Shown one piece after another: positions 9,062-18,122 of a stretch of 64,000 nt of DNA (position 1 is the first letter of the stretch; the number at the start of each line of letters is the position of its first letter). The notes below the pieces were generated by a model, which searched no databases, was not told where the DNA came from, and saw only the letters and a list, made by a program, of their open reading frames with translations. Both the position numbers and the translations under genes were made by a program. The stretch lies in contig JBGSHS010000134.1 of NCBI GenBank assembly GCA_041752115.1, positions 1 through 64,000 of the forward strand, written 5' to 3'. Source of the stretch: JAJRVM01 sp041752115. Lineage in GTDB: Bacteria; Planctomycetota; Planctomycetia; Pirellulales; Pirellulaceae.

Positions 9062-11356
9062 ATGCGACTGACGCTCCGAACGCTGCTGGCATATCTGGAC
9101 GATGTCCTGGAACCTGCCGATGCCCGGGAATTGGGACAGAAGATCGAAGAGAGCGAGTTCGCCAGCGGACTGGTGCATCGAATCCGTAGCGTCACCCGCA
9201 AGATGCGACTGGGAGCACCTAAGCTGGCTGGCAAAGGGATGGGGCTGGACGCCAATACCGTTGCCGAGTACCTGGACAGCACGCTGCCGCAGGACCGACT
9301 CCCCGATTTCGAAAAGGTCTGCCTCGAATCAGATGTTCATCTGGCCGAAGTGGCCTCCTGCCACCAGATCTTGACCTTGGTCTTGGGTGAACCCGCTGAT
9401 GTCGATCCGGGTCTGCGCGAACGGATTCGCGGTTTGCATCTGCGAGTCGATGGACCACCACCGATACCGGAAGCGCCGGCGGAACCTCCGTCCGAGCGTC
9501 GGGGAGTGGTCGCCCCAACTCCTCCTCCGGTGGAGCATTCGCGGGAGGACTGGAACGAAGCCCCCGAACTGCCCGCAGTCGCTCCGGTCGCGTCGCCGCC
9601 CGGCACAAGCCATTCATCGGTTCGGTTGCTGCCGGTAGTGGGGACTTTGGTCGTGGCATTCCTCTTAGCTCTGGTGGCACTCAGAGCCATCGGGCCATTC
9701 GACAGCAATCACCTCGTTCTCGGCCGACTCCTGGCCGACAGAAAGCCAGCCTCAGCTGAGTCGCAACCTTCCCAGACCTCCGCCTCCAAGGATGAGCAGG
9801 AGGCGCCGGAAACGCGTCTCGACCAGCAACCGGCCCCTGGACCCGCTCCCCCTACGATGGTCGCCGGCACGTCCACGCCGCCCGACCACGCCGACTCCGG
9901 ACCGCCGGTCCAACCCCAGGACGTCGCGGGGTCAGTTGAACCGACTCTGCCCGCTGGAACCTTCCCTCTACCTCCGGCCGAGGGAGCGGTGGAGGATGCG
10001 GCAGCGGTTCCAGCACCCCTCGATCGCAGTCCGGCGGCACGACCCGCAGCAGCGGATGTCAACGTGGGTGGCGCGGACGCGTCGGCAATGCCTATCCCGA
10101 TACCTTCTTCCGATGTGCCGAAACTGCAGCCCGATTCGGGTGATGCAGCAACCGGCACGACGGGCTCGGACGAGTCGACCGAAGAAGCCACCGCTGCTGA
10201 ACCGTTGGCTCGCTCCACCTCAGAGCTGCATGTCCTGGCGGTGCACGATCCCGCCACCGACATGTGGATGCGGCTCTCACCGAACGATCCGCTGGAAGCA
10301 GGAAGCCATCTCGTGGCCCTCCCCACGTACCGTCCTCAGATCGCACTGAACCAGATCGCACTGAACGGCGGGATCCAACTGACCCTTGTCGGACCCGCGT
10401 CAGTCCACTTGCTGGCGCCCGACGCGAACGGAGTCCCCGGCTTGCAGCTCGAGTTTGGGCGACTGCTGGCGGTCGGAGATGGCAAGCCGGGCACGGCACT
10501 GAACCTGCAGATCGGAGACCGATCCAGCCGCGTGGTATTTCAGGATCTCGATTCCACCTTGGCGCTGGATGTCCAGCTGTATCTGCCACCGGGTTCCGAC
10601 CCCGAAACCGTCGTGGCTCATCGAATGATCCAGGCCCTCTCCCCCGCTGGCCGGCTCAACTGGGAAGAGGAAGGGCCACAGGGGCACAAGATGATCGAGC
10701 CGAACCAGATGCTGTTGATGGCCGACACGCGTGTGGGTGAACTGAGCAGCGCATCCCCACTGCCCGATTGGCTGGATCCCAAGAGCATTCGACCGATCGA
10801 CCGCGACGCGTCCGAGCAACTCCAGAAACTCTTGGATCCGGAGCGCCCGCTGGCCACTTCGCTGTCCGAGCAGGTGTCCCATCGGTTAGTCGAAGTTCGA
10901 TCGCTGGCGATTCGTAGCCTCAGCCTGCTCAGTATTGATGATCCCTATGCCGAAGCGTTCAACTCGAAGGACCTGAAGGCGTTCTGGCCTGATCTGTTCG
11001 AGACGTTGCAGATGACGATCGCGAACGGGCCGGAGCGGGCGGCGCTGGTCCGTTCGACGCTCGAGCGGTTGCGCCGCGAGACGGGAAGCCGCCTGTATCG
11101 CCTGTTGTGGGGTTACAGTCCCGAGCAGCTGGCCGCCGGAGATGGGGAAGCGCTGGTCGGCTTCCTTGCCAGCCCATCGATGGACCTGCGTGTCCTGGCG
11201 TTTGAGAATCTGAATCGGATTGTCGGCAAAACCAACCTGTATCGTCCCGAGGTGGATCCCGCGCGACAGAAGGGACCGATTCGCAACTGGGCCCGCGATG
11301 CGGAGCGGGGTGGCATACGCTACAAGATACCCCCTATAGAGTTATCCGAAGAGTAG
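9062..11356 (+). CDS. FecR-like / anti-sigma-like single-pass membrane protein
   Basis: The 764-residue product has a cytosolic N-terminal part (1-130) with two related helical segments (LRTLLAYLDD... and NTVAEYLDST...), as in planctomycete anti-sigma-like proteins. A Pro/Ala-rich stretch, one transmembrane helix (about 188-210) and a long disordered Pro/Ser/Ala linker follow. The exported C-terminal half includes a FecR-like strand pattern (GIQLTLVGPASVHLL). The start at ATG 9062 is set by AAGGA 8 bases upstream and by the family-like MRLTLRTLLAYLDD. A signal-sensing role across the membrane is inferred. No zinc-binding Cys cluster is present, so it is not a classical ZAS anti-sigma factor. 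Residues 426-435 are a duplicated QIALN. Confidence 0.8.
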   Translation: MRLTLRTLLAYLDDVLEPADARELGQKIEESEFASGLVHRIRSVTRKMRLGAPKLAGKGMGLDANTVAEYLDSTLPQDRLPDFEKVCLESDVHLAEVASCHQILTLVLGEPADVDPGLRERIRGLHLRVDGPPPIPEAPAEPPSERRGVVAPTPPPVEHSREDWNEAPELPAVAPVASPPGTSHSSVRLLPVVGTLVVAFLLALVALRAIGPFDSNHLVLGRLLADRKPASAESQPSQTSASKDEQEAPETRLDQQPAPGPAPPTMVAGTSTPPDHADSGPPVQPQDVAGSVEPTLPAGTFPLPPAEGAVEDAAAVPAPLDRSPAARPAAADVNVGGADASAMPIPIPSSDVPKLQPDSGDAATGTTGSDESTEEATAAEPLARSTSELHVLAVHDPATDMWMRLSPNDPLEAGSHLVALPTYRPQIALNQIALNGGIQLTLVGPASVHLLAPDANGVPGLQLEFGRLLAVGDGKPGTALNLQIGDRSSRVVFQDLDSTLALDVQLYLPPGSDPETVVAHRMIQALSPAGRLNWEEEGPQGHKMIEPNQMLLMADTRVGELSSASPLPDWLDPKSIRPIDRDASEQLQKLLDPERPLATSLSEQVSHRLVEVRSLAIRSLSLLSIDDPYAEAFNSKDLKAFWPDLFETLQMTIANGPERAALVRSTLERLRRETGSRLYRLLWGYSPEQLAAGDGEALVGFLASPSMDLRVLAFENLNRIVGKTNLYRPEVDPARQKGPIRNWARDAERGGIRYKIPPIELSEE
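10337..10366 (+). repeat. in-frame 15-bp tandem duplication
   Basis: CAGATCGCACTGAAC occurs twice with no gap (10337-10351 and 10352-10366). It encodes QIALN-QIALN inside the FecR-like region and keeps the frame. Confidence 0.95.
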
Positions 11357-11692
11357 CATAGCGGCATCTGGGGGTCTGTCACGGCAGCTGACTCGAATTC
11401 GCAACTTGTTATGCAACTGTAAGTTAAGGCGATATTCGTGAGATTGTCGGTGGTTCGCCGTCGCAGGGAAACCACTTGTCCTCTATGATGGGTTGGTCTG
11501 AGCGGTGCGTCTATGCGGCTCCGGGAGCATGGGGTACCTGAGCAAGTTAGACGGTTGGTTCGGAGCCTTGGCGGAACTGGATTTGGATTTGTCGGCTATC
11601 GAGCCGGTTATTAGAATACTATGTTTCTATAGTCGGGAACATAGCGGCAAGGTCATACCAGTTCTGGATTTACATAGTAAGGAGAACCGTCG
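11357..11692. other. gap upstream of hpf
   Basis: This 336-base region upstream of hpf should carry the promoter of the hpf-pts gene row. It contains a 7-bp inverted repeat CTATGTT...AACATAG around 11620-11645 and is locally AT-richer than its neighbours. I see no sigma-54 type GG/GC pair and no convincing small gene. Confidence 0.45.
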
Positions 11693-12043
11693 GTGCAGAC
11701 CACGATATCGGCAAGGCACGGTCATCTCAGCCCGAACACTCAGGAGCGCATCACGGAGAAAGTGGAGAAGTTGAATCGGTACTTTGATCGTTTGACGTCG
11801 ATTCACGTGACAGTGGACTTAGAGCACCGCGAGACCCCGACGGTGGAGGTGCAGGTTTCGGTGGAGCACTCGGAGTCCTTAGTGGCGGCAGACCAGTCAG
11901 CCGAGGTGATGGCAGCGTTGGACGGGGCATTGCACAAGATTGAGCAGCAGATTCGCCGCCACAAAGACAAGCGTACCGAACGTCGCCGACCGCCGATCAA
12001 GCACCTGGAGGTCCCGGTCGAGAGTGAGCCGGAAGCGGAGTAG
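11693..12043 (+). CDS. hpf: ribosome hibernation promoting factor, short form
   Basis: The 116-residue protein matches the HPF/YfiA (RaiA) family. The sequence shows MQTTISARHGHLSPNTQERI, the basic helix and IHVTVDLEHRETPTVEVQV, with a basic C-terminal helix (RRHKDKRTERRRP). It lacks the long C-terminal dimerisation domain, so it is a short-type HPF that binds 30S subunits during energy limitation. Translation starts at GTG 11693, 8 bases after AAGGAGA. It heads a plus-strand row with ptsN, ptsH and ptsI. The hpf-ptsN pairing also occurs in proteobacteria next to rpoN, but rpoN is not here. Confidence 0.93.
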   Translation: MQTTISARHGHLSPNTQERITEKVEKLNRYFDRLTSIHVTVDLEHRETPTVEVQVSVEHSESLVAADQSAEVMAALDGALHKIEQQIRRHKDKRTERRRPPIKHLEVPVESEPEAE

Positions 12044-12138
12044 TTCAGAGGTAGTCGAGGCCCGTACGCGTGAGCAACGAGGTGACCGCGGTGTGGTTAG
12101 GTGCAGGTCGCTTCAACGGGTGAAAGGAATTAGATGAA

Positions 12139-12615
12139 ATGAAGTTTGCGGATTTTATTCGAGTGCAGGCGATCAAAGCCGACTTGGCGGCGGAAGACAA
12201 GGAGAGCGCCATTCGGGAGTTGGTGGCCGGGTTGGTCGACTCCAAGGACATTTCGGAGGATGAGCAGGATAGCATTATCAAGGCGATCATGAAACGGGAG
12301 GAGCTGGGAAGCACGGGGATTGGCCGCGGGGTGGCCGTGCCGCACACCAAGCATCCGAGCGTGGACCGGTTGATTGGCACGGTAGGAGTGAGTGCCGAGG
12401 GTGTTGACTTCAACAGTCTGGACGGTGAGAAGGTACAACTCTTTTTCCTCTTGATCTCGCCTCCGGACCGTCCGGGTGACCACTTGCGGGCACTGGAGAA
12501 CATCTCACGACAGTTGCGCGACGACACATTCTGTCGGTTCCTCAAGCGGGCCAAGACGGCCGACGATGTGCAGCAGTTGTTGGAAGAAGCGGACAACAAC
12601 CAGTTCGTTTCCTGA
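12139..12615 (+). CDS. ptsN: PTS IIA-Ntr (fructose/nitrogen type EIIA)
   Basis: The 158-residue product is a single EIIA domain of the fructose/mannitol/Ntr class. The phospho-acceptor is His69 in GRGVAVPHTKH. The surrounding STGIG and LISPP...HLRALENISR segments are typical of the family. ATG 12139 is preceded by AAAGGAATTAG. No EIIB or EIIC gene lies nearby, so a regulatory role in a phosphotransfer chain EI-HPr-EIIA is more likely than sugar transport. It is cytosolic. The gap to hpf is 95 bases and to ptsH 147 bases; one transcript is likely. Confidence 0.92.
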   Translation: MKFADFIRVQAIKADLAAEDKESAIRELVAGLVDSKDISEDEQDSIIKAIMKREELGSTGIGRGVAVPHTKHPSVDRLIGTVGVSAEGVDFNSLDGEKVQLFFLLISPPDRPGDHLRALENISRQLRDDTFCRFLKRAKTADDVQQLLEEADNNQFVS

Positions 12616-12762
12616 GAGGACTCGCGGGGAAGCGAGTTCCCCGCTGGAACGATGCGTCACGTAGTTGCCGTGGGCCCGGACGTGACCGCCAAGGACTCTG
12701 CAGTGCGCCGAGTCTCTGCGAGCGGGGCGCGGGCACGAGGCTCAGAAGATCAGCAGGCACAG

Positions 12763-13080
12763 ATGGCAGGTTGTCGCTCAAGCCGAGTTGTGACGGTCAC
12801 CAACCCGCAAGGGCTCCACGCGCGCCCGGCCGACATGTTTGCGCGGCTGGCGATGCAGTATGAGTCTTCGATCGTGATAGTGCGGGAAGGGGATCGTTTC
12901 GACGGCAAGAGCATCTTATCGCTGATGACGCTGGCCGCGGAACAGGGAACGGAGCTGTTGTTGGAAGCGAGCGGGCCGGATGCCGACGAGGCCCTCGAAG
13001 CATTGGCAGAGCTGTTTGGGCGGGGGTTTGATGAACTGGACGTGGCCCAGCCCGCCAAAGATTCTACATCGGATCAGTAG
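12763..13080 (+). CDS. ptsH: phosphocarrier protein HPr
   Basis: The 105-residue HPr has the active-site segment NPQGLHARPA with His19, and the regulatory-site region FDGKSILSLMTLAAEQG with Ser50 (the HPr kinase site in other bacteria). It takes phosphate from EI (ptsI, next gene) and passes it to EIIA. The C-terminal tail is about 15 residues longer than usual (...DVAQPAKDSTSDQ). ATG 12763 gives a normal family N-terminus. The frame is open back to ATG 12652, but those 37 codons look non-coding. It is part of the hpf-ptsN-ptsH-ptsI row. Confidence 0.92.
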   Translation: MAGCRSSRVVTVTNPQGLHARPADMFARLAMQYESSIVIVREGDRFDGKSILSLMTLAAEQGTELLLEASGPDADEALEALAELFGRGFDELDVAQPAKDSTSDQ

Positions 13081-13268
13081 ACGGCGTCGAACACAGAAGC
13101 GACACGCGGGTGATCGAGCCAGCGTCGCCTGAGGTACGGCCGTCCTTTAGCCAGAGAACACATGGTATCGGTGAATCAGTGGGATGGATCGATGGTGGTC
13201 GATCGCGCCGTTTCCCAACGGGATTCCGGTTGGCGAACCCGCCCCCATTCCAAACACCGACGTAAACG

Positions 13269-15008
13269 ATGCAGGTATTGCAGGGAATTGCCGTATCGAC
13301 CGGCATCGCCATAGGCGAAGCGCTGGTCATCGACAACGAGGGACTGGTGATCTCTCGCCGGGTCATCGAGCGCGATGCGCTCGATGCCGAGCTGGCTCGT
13401 CTCGACTCGGCCATCCAAACGGTTGCCTCCGACATCGATCGGGACCGCAAGGCGATCACGGCACAGCTGGGCGAGCAGTACGGAGCCATCTTTTCCGCTC
13501 ATCGCCAGATGCTCGAGGATGCCCATCTGCACCAGGAACTCGAAGAGCTGATTCGCGATCAGATGTCGGCCGAACTGGCGGTTCACACGACGCTGCGACG
13601 CTACGCACGCGTGTTTGAGGATATGCGCAACGCCTATTTGGCTGAGCGTGCGCATGACCTGCACGACCTGGAGGAGCGTCTGCTGGAACATCTGCTGGAC
13701 CGGGAACCGCAGGGTCCGATCGAGCTTTCGGCCCCCACGATCGTGCTCGCCCATAACTTGACCCCCAGCGAAACGGCTCGATTGGATCGCAAGTGGGTCC
13801 TGGGATTCGTGACCGAGGCGGGAGGAGAGGGGGGCCACACGGCGATTCTGGCCAAGGGGCTGGAACTGCCAGCGGTCGTCGGGACCGGCCCTCTGCTGCG
13901 CGAAGTGGCCGGCGGCGACACGATCATTGTGGATGGCGATCAGGGCCTGGTGATCCTGCGTCCGGACGCTCAGACGGTGAGGCAATATCAAGGCGAGCTA
14001 CAGCGTCGCTCGACGCGGCTGGTGGAACTGGCCAGCCTGCGGGATCTGCCTGCAGAAACGCGTGACGGTCAACCGATCCGGCTGCAGGCGAACATCGAAT
14101 TCCCTCATGAAGTCTCGGCCTGCCAACGCCGCAATGCCGGGGGAATCGGCCTCTATCGCACCGAGTTCCTGTACCTGGGCGCGGACGTCGAGCCGACCGA
14201 GGAGGATCATTTTGACGCCTACCGGGAAGTGGTTCAGGCGATGGGAAACCGCCCCGTGGTCATCCGCACGCTCGACTTGGGTGCCGATAAGATGGGGCAT
14301 CTGCCCCGGACTGAGGACGAACACAACCCGTTCCTGGGGCTCCGCAGCATTCGCCTGTCGCTGCGGAACGTCGACCTGTTTCGCACGCAGCTGCGGGCAA
14401 TCCTGCGTGCCAGCGCCCTGGGCAACGTGAAGATCCTGTTCCCCCTGATCACGACGCTGCGGGAACTGCGGCAGGCCAAGCTGTTCCTGCGCGAGACGAT
14501 GGAAGACCTGGAAGAAGCAGGACTCGCGTTTAATCGCGAGATCCCAATCGGTATGATGGTCGAAGTGCCGGCGGCCGTCATGATGATCGACCACTTCCTC
14601 AAAGAGGTCGATTTCATCAGCATCGGCACCAATGACCTGATTCAATACACGTTGGCTGTAGACCGCAGCAACAACGAAGTGGCGGATCTATACCAGGCAT
14701 GCGATCCGGCCGTCCTGCGCCTGATCGACATCACCTTGCAGGCCGCGCAGCGAGCGGGAGTGCCGGCCAGCATTTGCGGCCAGATGAGCGGAACCCCTCA
14801 TTACGCCTTGTTGTTGCTGGGCATGGGCCTGAGCGAGTTCAGTGTGCCGTCCAGCGCCATTTTGGAGATCAAGCGCGTCTTCCGTCATGTGACGCTGGAA
14901 CAGAGCCGCCAGGTGGCAGCGACGGCCATGCAGATGCAAAGCGCCCATGAGATCGATACGTATTTGAAGGAGGAATTGAAGAAGCTGGTGCCGAAACTGG
15001 CCAAGTAG
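13269..15008 (+). CDS. ptsI: phosphoenolpyruvate-protein phosphotransferase (enzyme I)
   Basis: The 579-residue enzyme I transfers phosphate from PEP to HPr. The N-terminal HPr-binding region is followed by the phospho-histidine site GGEGGHTAI (His190). The C-terminal PEP-utilising barrel follows, with IGLYRTEFLY, GTNDLIQYTLAVDR and the catalytic Cys503 in ASICGQMSG. Length and motif spacing match E. coli EI. There is no N-terminal GAF domain, so it is EI rather than the PtsP (EI-Ntr) form, although its partners look like a regulatory PTS. The start ATG 13269 gives MQVLQGIAVSTGIAIG, the normal N-terminus. Confidence 0.95.
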   Translation: MQVLQGIAVSTGIAIGEALVIDNEGLVISRRVIERDALDAELARLDSAIQTVASDIDRDRKAITAQLGEQYGAIFSAHRQMLEDAHLHQELEELIRDQMSAELAVHTTLRRYARVFEDMRNAYLAERAHDLHDLEERLLEHLLDREPQGPIELSAPTIVLAHNLTPSETARLDRKWVLGFVTEAGGEGGHTAILAKGLELPAVVGTGPLLREVAGGDTIIVDGDQGLVILRPDAQTVRQYQGELQRRSTRLVELASLRDLPAETRDGQPIRLQANIEFPHEVSACQRRNAGGIGLYRTEFLYLGADVEPTEEDHFDAYREVVQAMGNRPVVIRTLDLGADKMGHLPRTEDEHNPFLGLRSIRLSLRNVDLFRTQLRAILRASALGNVKILFPLITTLRELRQAKLFLRETMEDLEEAGLAFNREIPIGMMVEVPAAVMMIDHFLKEVDFISIGTNDLIQYTLAVDRSNNEVADLYQACDPAVLRLIDITLQAAQRAGVPASICGQMSGTPHYALLLLGMGLSEFSVPSSAILEIKRVFRHVTLEQSRQVAATAMQMQSAHEIDTYLKEELKKLVPKLAK

Positions 15009-15138
15009 GCCGCAGCGCGCTCCGGGCAGGCTCCAGCCCGATTGACCTCGGCCGAGTCGCCCCCGCTTTTTCAACCCCCAAATCGACAAACCACTGATCG
15101 ACGAACCAGAAAACGAGATTCGAGAGAATACGATTGAA

Positions 15139-15801
15139 GTGTCTTTAGCTCCCTCCCCCTCGACACCGGACCGCCAGCGTCTGCGAATCCGCTTCCGCAA
15201 GGAAGGGGATCTGCGGTGGATCAGCCATCGCGACCTCGTGCGGACTTGGGAACGGCTGTGTCGACGAGCGGGATTGCAGCTGCGTATGAGCGAAGGGTTT
15301 CACCCGAAGCCCAAGTTGAGTTTTCCATCCGCGTTGGCGCTTGGCATTGAAGGGCTCGACGAAGTGATGGAGTTGGAACTGGTTGAGTCAGAAGATCCTC
15401 GAGCGCTGTCGCAGCGTCTCCAGGCACTCGCTCCTTGCGGCCTGGCCATTTCCCAGGTCGAGGTGGTCGGCCCTGGTGCTGGCAAGGCGCGTGTGAAGGC
15501 CATGTACTACCAGTTCCCGGTACCGAATGAGCGTCGACCGCAAGTGGCGGCGGCCCTGGAGCAATTGCAGGCCGTACCGTCGCTGCTGGTCCAGCGCGTC
15601 GATCGGGCACAACCGATCGACCTGAAGGCCGATCTCGTGTCCGTTGCCTTGGGTGACGGAGCTGTCTGCTTCTGTTTGCGGGCCACCGATCAAGCATCGG
15701 CTCGGCCGCGCGATCTCTTGCAGGCATTGGGACTGGCCGACCTCGAACAGCAGGGTCACTACCTCACCCGCACCAGCGTCCAGCTGGCCGTGGAATCGTG
15801 A
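15139..15801 (+). CDS. TIGR03936/DUF2344 family protein
   Basis: The 220-residue protein opens with RLRIRFRKEGDLRWISHRDL and MSEGFHPKPKLSFPSALALG, the recognisable signature of the DUF2344 family. In many bacteria this domain is fused or adjacent to a radical-SAM protein and lies next to RNase G and L21/L27 genes, as here. Here it stands alone, with RNase G 141 bases downstream and L21 after that. Its biochemical role is unknown; an RNA- or ribosome-related modification role is inferred from context. The start is GTG 15139. Confidence 0.87.
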   Translation: MSLAPSPSTPDRQRLRIRFRKEGDLRWISHRDLVRTWERLCRRAGLQLRMSEGFHPKPKLSFPSALALGIEGLDEVMELELVESEDPRALSQRLQALAPCGLAISQVEVVGPGAGKARVKAMYYQFPVPNERRPQVAAALEQLQAVPSLLVQRVDRAQPIDLKADLVSVALGDGAVCFCLRATDQASARPRDLLQALGLADLEQQGHYLTRTSVQLAVES

Positions 15802-15942
15802 GGCGGACCAACGTACAACCACGGCCTTCTTCCGGCACTCCGGGCGAAGGCTACGAGAATCAACCGGTTGAGCACGTAGGGGGCTCCCCTATCAGCCCTC
15901 CACGGCGCTCGGCCCCGACCAAGACAAGGCAGAATCAACTCT

Positions 15943-17568
15943 ATGAAGAAGGAAATCTTGATCAACGTATCGCAGCCGGAAGAGTGCCGGATTGCGATCG
16001 TTGAGGACGGAGTGCTGGAAGAACTCTACATCGAACGAGCCAGCCAGGACAATTACGTCGGCAACATTTACAAGGGACGCGTGGTCAATCTGGAGCCGAG
16101 CATTCAGGCGGCCTTCGTCGACTTTGGAGTCGGCCGCAACGGGTTCCTGCATATCAGCGACGTTGAACCGCAATACTTCCGCCAGGGCGGCTACGATCCT
16201 CAAGAGATCATCGAGGCTGAGCGGGAGTCGCGGGACGACAATGTCCAGTTTGATGACAACGATAAACGAGACAACGATAAACGAGACAGCCGGCAGCGGT
16301 CGCGGCGGCGTCCTGGCAGTCGACCACGGGTCAAGCCACCCATCCAGGAAATCTTCCGACGCGGCGACGAAGTGCTGGTACAGGTCATCAAGGAAGGAAT
16401 TGGCACCAAAGGCCCTACCCTCTCCACGTACATCAGCATCCCTGGACGCTACCTCGTCCTGATGCCAGCCCTGGGCCGCGTGGGTGTGTCTCGCAAAATC
16501 GAAGACGAAGACGAACGACGCAAACTGCGCGACACGATGCTTGAGCTGAACCCACCCCGCGGCCTCGGCTTCATCGTCCGAACCGCCGGACAGGATCGCA
16601 CCAAGAAGGAACTCTCGCGCGACCTGGCGTACCTGCTGCGGCTCTGGAAAGTCATCGTCCGCCGGATCCGCAAACACTCCGCACCAGTCGATATCTACGA
16701 AGAGAGCGACATGATCATTCGCACCATTCGGGATATCTTCACCAACGATGTGGACGCCATCTATGTCGATGAGGAATCGGCGTTCGAACGAGCCAAGGAG
16801 TTTCTGCAGCTGGTCATGCCGCGGTACGTCGGCCGCCTGCGTCTCTACTCCGGAAAAGAACCGCTGTTTCACAAATACAAGCTCGAAACGGAAATCGCAC
16901 GCATCCACAAGCGGGAAGTCCCGCTGGAGGCCGGCGGATCGATCGTCATCGATCCGACCGAGGCCCTGGTGGCCATCGACGTCAACAGCGGCAGCTTCCG
17001 CGCCGAAGACTCGGCGGAAGAAACCGCCTACCAGATGAATCTGCAGGCAGCTCGCGAAATCGCGCGGCAACTGCGACTACGCGACCTCGGTGGCGTGATT
17101 GTCAATGACTTCATCGATATGCGGAAAGAAAAACACCGCCGCGGACTCGAACGCGCTCTGCGCGATGCCCTGAAACGCGACCGAGCCCGCACCAAGATCC
17201 TCCGCACCAGCCCGTTCGGACTCATTGAAATGACCCGCCAGCGCATTCGCCCCAGCCTCAAGCGGAGCGTGTATGCGGATTGCCCCTGCTGCAACGGCCG
17301 AGGTGCCGTCAAGACCGACGAAAGCATGTCGATCGAAGTCGTCCGCATGCTCATGCTCGCCAGCCAACAGCCCAACGTGGCCCGCGTCACCGTGCGCGTC
17401 AACAGCCAGGTCGCTTCCTACCTGAATAACAAGAAACGCAAAGAGATCAATCGCCTGGAAGAGGAAGTCGGCATGACCGTGCAGATCCTCGGAAGCGAAG
17501 CCCATTACCCGGAGCACCTCGAACTGGAATGCCGCGACGCGGAAGGCCGCGAATTGCGAGTACTCTAG
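15943..17568 (+). CDS. rng: ribonuclease G/E family endoribonuclease
   Basis: The 541-residue protein has the RNase E/G catalytic core. An S1-like domain (about 35-170) is interrupted by a charged, Arg-rich insert (about 85-135). The DNase I-like domain carries the metal-binding aspartates in DVNSG (Asp346) and NDFIDM (Asp389). A Zn-link follows as CPCC (Cys447-Cys450). It lacks the long C-terminal scaffold of RNase E, so RNase G is the better name. It cleaves single-stranded AU-rich RNA and matures rRNA. It sits between the DUF2344 gene and rplU, a conserved neighbourhood. ATG 15943 gives MKKEILINV, a standard start. Confidence 0.94.
   Translation: MKKEILINVSQPEECRIAIVEDGVLEELYIERASQDNYVGNIYKGRVVNLEPSIQAAFVDFGVGRNGFLHISDVEPQYFRQGGYDPQEIIEAERESRDDNVQFDDNDKRDNDKRDSRQRSRRRPGSRPRVKPPIQEIFRRGDEVLVQVIKEGIGTKGPTLSTYISIPGRYLVLMPALGRVGVSRKIEDEDERRKLRDTMLELNPPRGLGFIVRTAGQDRTKKELSRDLAYLLRLWKVIVRRIRKHSAPVDIYEESDMIIRTIRDIFTNDVDAIYVDEESAFERAKEFLQLVMPRYVGRLRLYSGKEPLFHKYKLETEIARIHKREVPLEAGGSIVIDPTEALVAIDVNSGSFRAEDSAEETAYQMNLQAAREIARQLRLRDLGGVIVNDFIDMRKEKHRRGLERALRDALKRDRARTKILRTSPFGLIEMTRQRIRPSLKRSVYADCPCCNGRGAVKTDESMSIEVVRMLMLASQQPNVARVTVRVNSQVASYLNNKKRKEINRLEEEVGMTVQILGSEAHYPEHLELECRDAEGRELRVL
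16255..16284 (+). repeat. in-frame 15-bp tandem duplication in the rng linker
   Basis: GACAACGATAAACGA is present twice in tandem (16255-16269, 16270-16284). It encodes DNDKR-DNDKR within the charged insert of the S1 domain. Confidence 0.95.
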
Positions 17569-18122
17569 CCACTGCGAAAGCCTCCCCACAGGAAAGCCGA
17601 CCCAGAGGAAAGCCGACACGCTGCGTCTGAGACCCCGCGCTCCGGCGTCGAAGCCCGCCTGCCGCTGCCATCACGCCGCGTCACACTTCAGGCCATGACA
17701 GGCCGATGGACCGGGGAGCGTCAATAGGGAACGCGACAATGCCACATTACGGCAATGCGGAATTCCGGGAAAGCAGACACGCTGCGCTAGGGGGCGTTTG
17801 AACCGCAGAATATCGAACACAGAATGTCCCAGGTCCAAAGGAAGCGGCAAGCGGTGTCAGCAACGACACCCCTGCGGCGGGGAGGCTCATCGCGGCGTGG
17901 GAGCTCGTTGTGGCAATGTGGCATTGTCGCAATCCCTCTTCCCGTTCCACTTCGCTGCGGCCTGCCCTTGTGAGGAGCGGCCAGTCGGGTCGTCGACCGT
18001 CGTCGGCCCAGCCAAGAATTCCCTCGCTTTGCCTCTCGACGAACCGCCCCGAATCGACTAGTGTATGAGGTTTCCCCAATAACCGAGCCGTCAGTATTGA
18101 GTGAGAGCAGGGTCTACGCGCG
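17569..18122. other. gap between rng and rplU
   Basis: This 554-base gap holds a long-range 16-bp inverted repeat (listed separately), a short hairpin GGTGTC-AGCAAC-GACACC at 17853-17870, and two related copies of GGAAAGC[C/A]GACACGCTGCG (near 17610 and 17766). The rplU promoter should lie near its end. Short open frames on both strands look non-coding. Confidence 0.6.
17733..17930. repeat. perfect 16-bp inverted repeat with 166-bp spacer
   Basis: GCGACAATGCCACATT at 17733-17748 has its exact reverse complement at 17915-17930. The spacer contains a 6-bp stem hairpin at 17853-17870. The arms could be termini of a small non-autonomous element or two binding sites for one protein. Confidence 0.85.

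Noticed and set aside
11505..11774. 89-codon frame overlapping hpf
   Set aside because: It overlaps the GTG start and N-terminus of hpf in another frame and has no motif.
17747..18079. 110-codon minus frame between rng and rplU
   Set aside because: It crosses the inverted repeat and the rplU promoter region, has no Shine-Dalgarno and no family resemblance.
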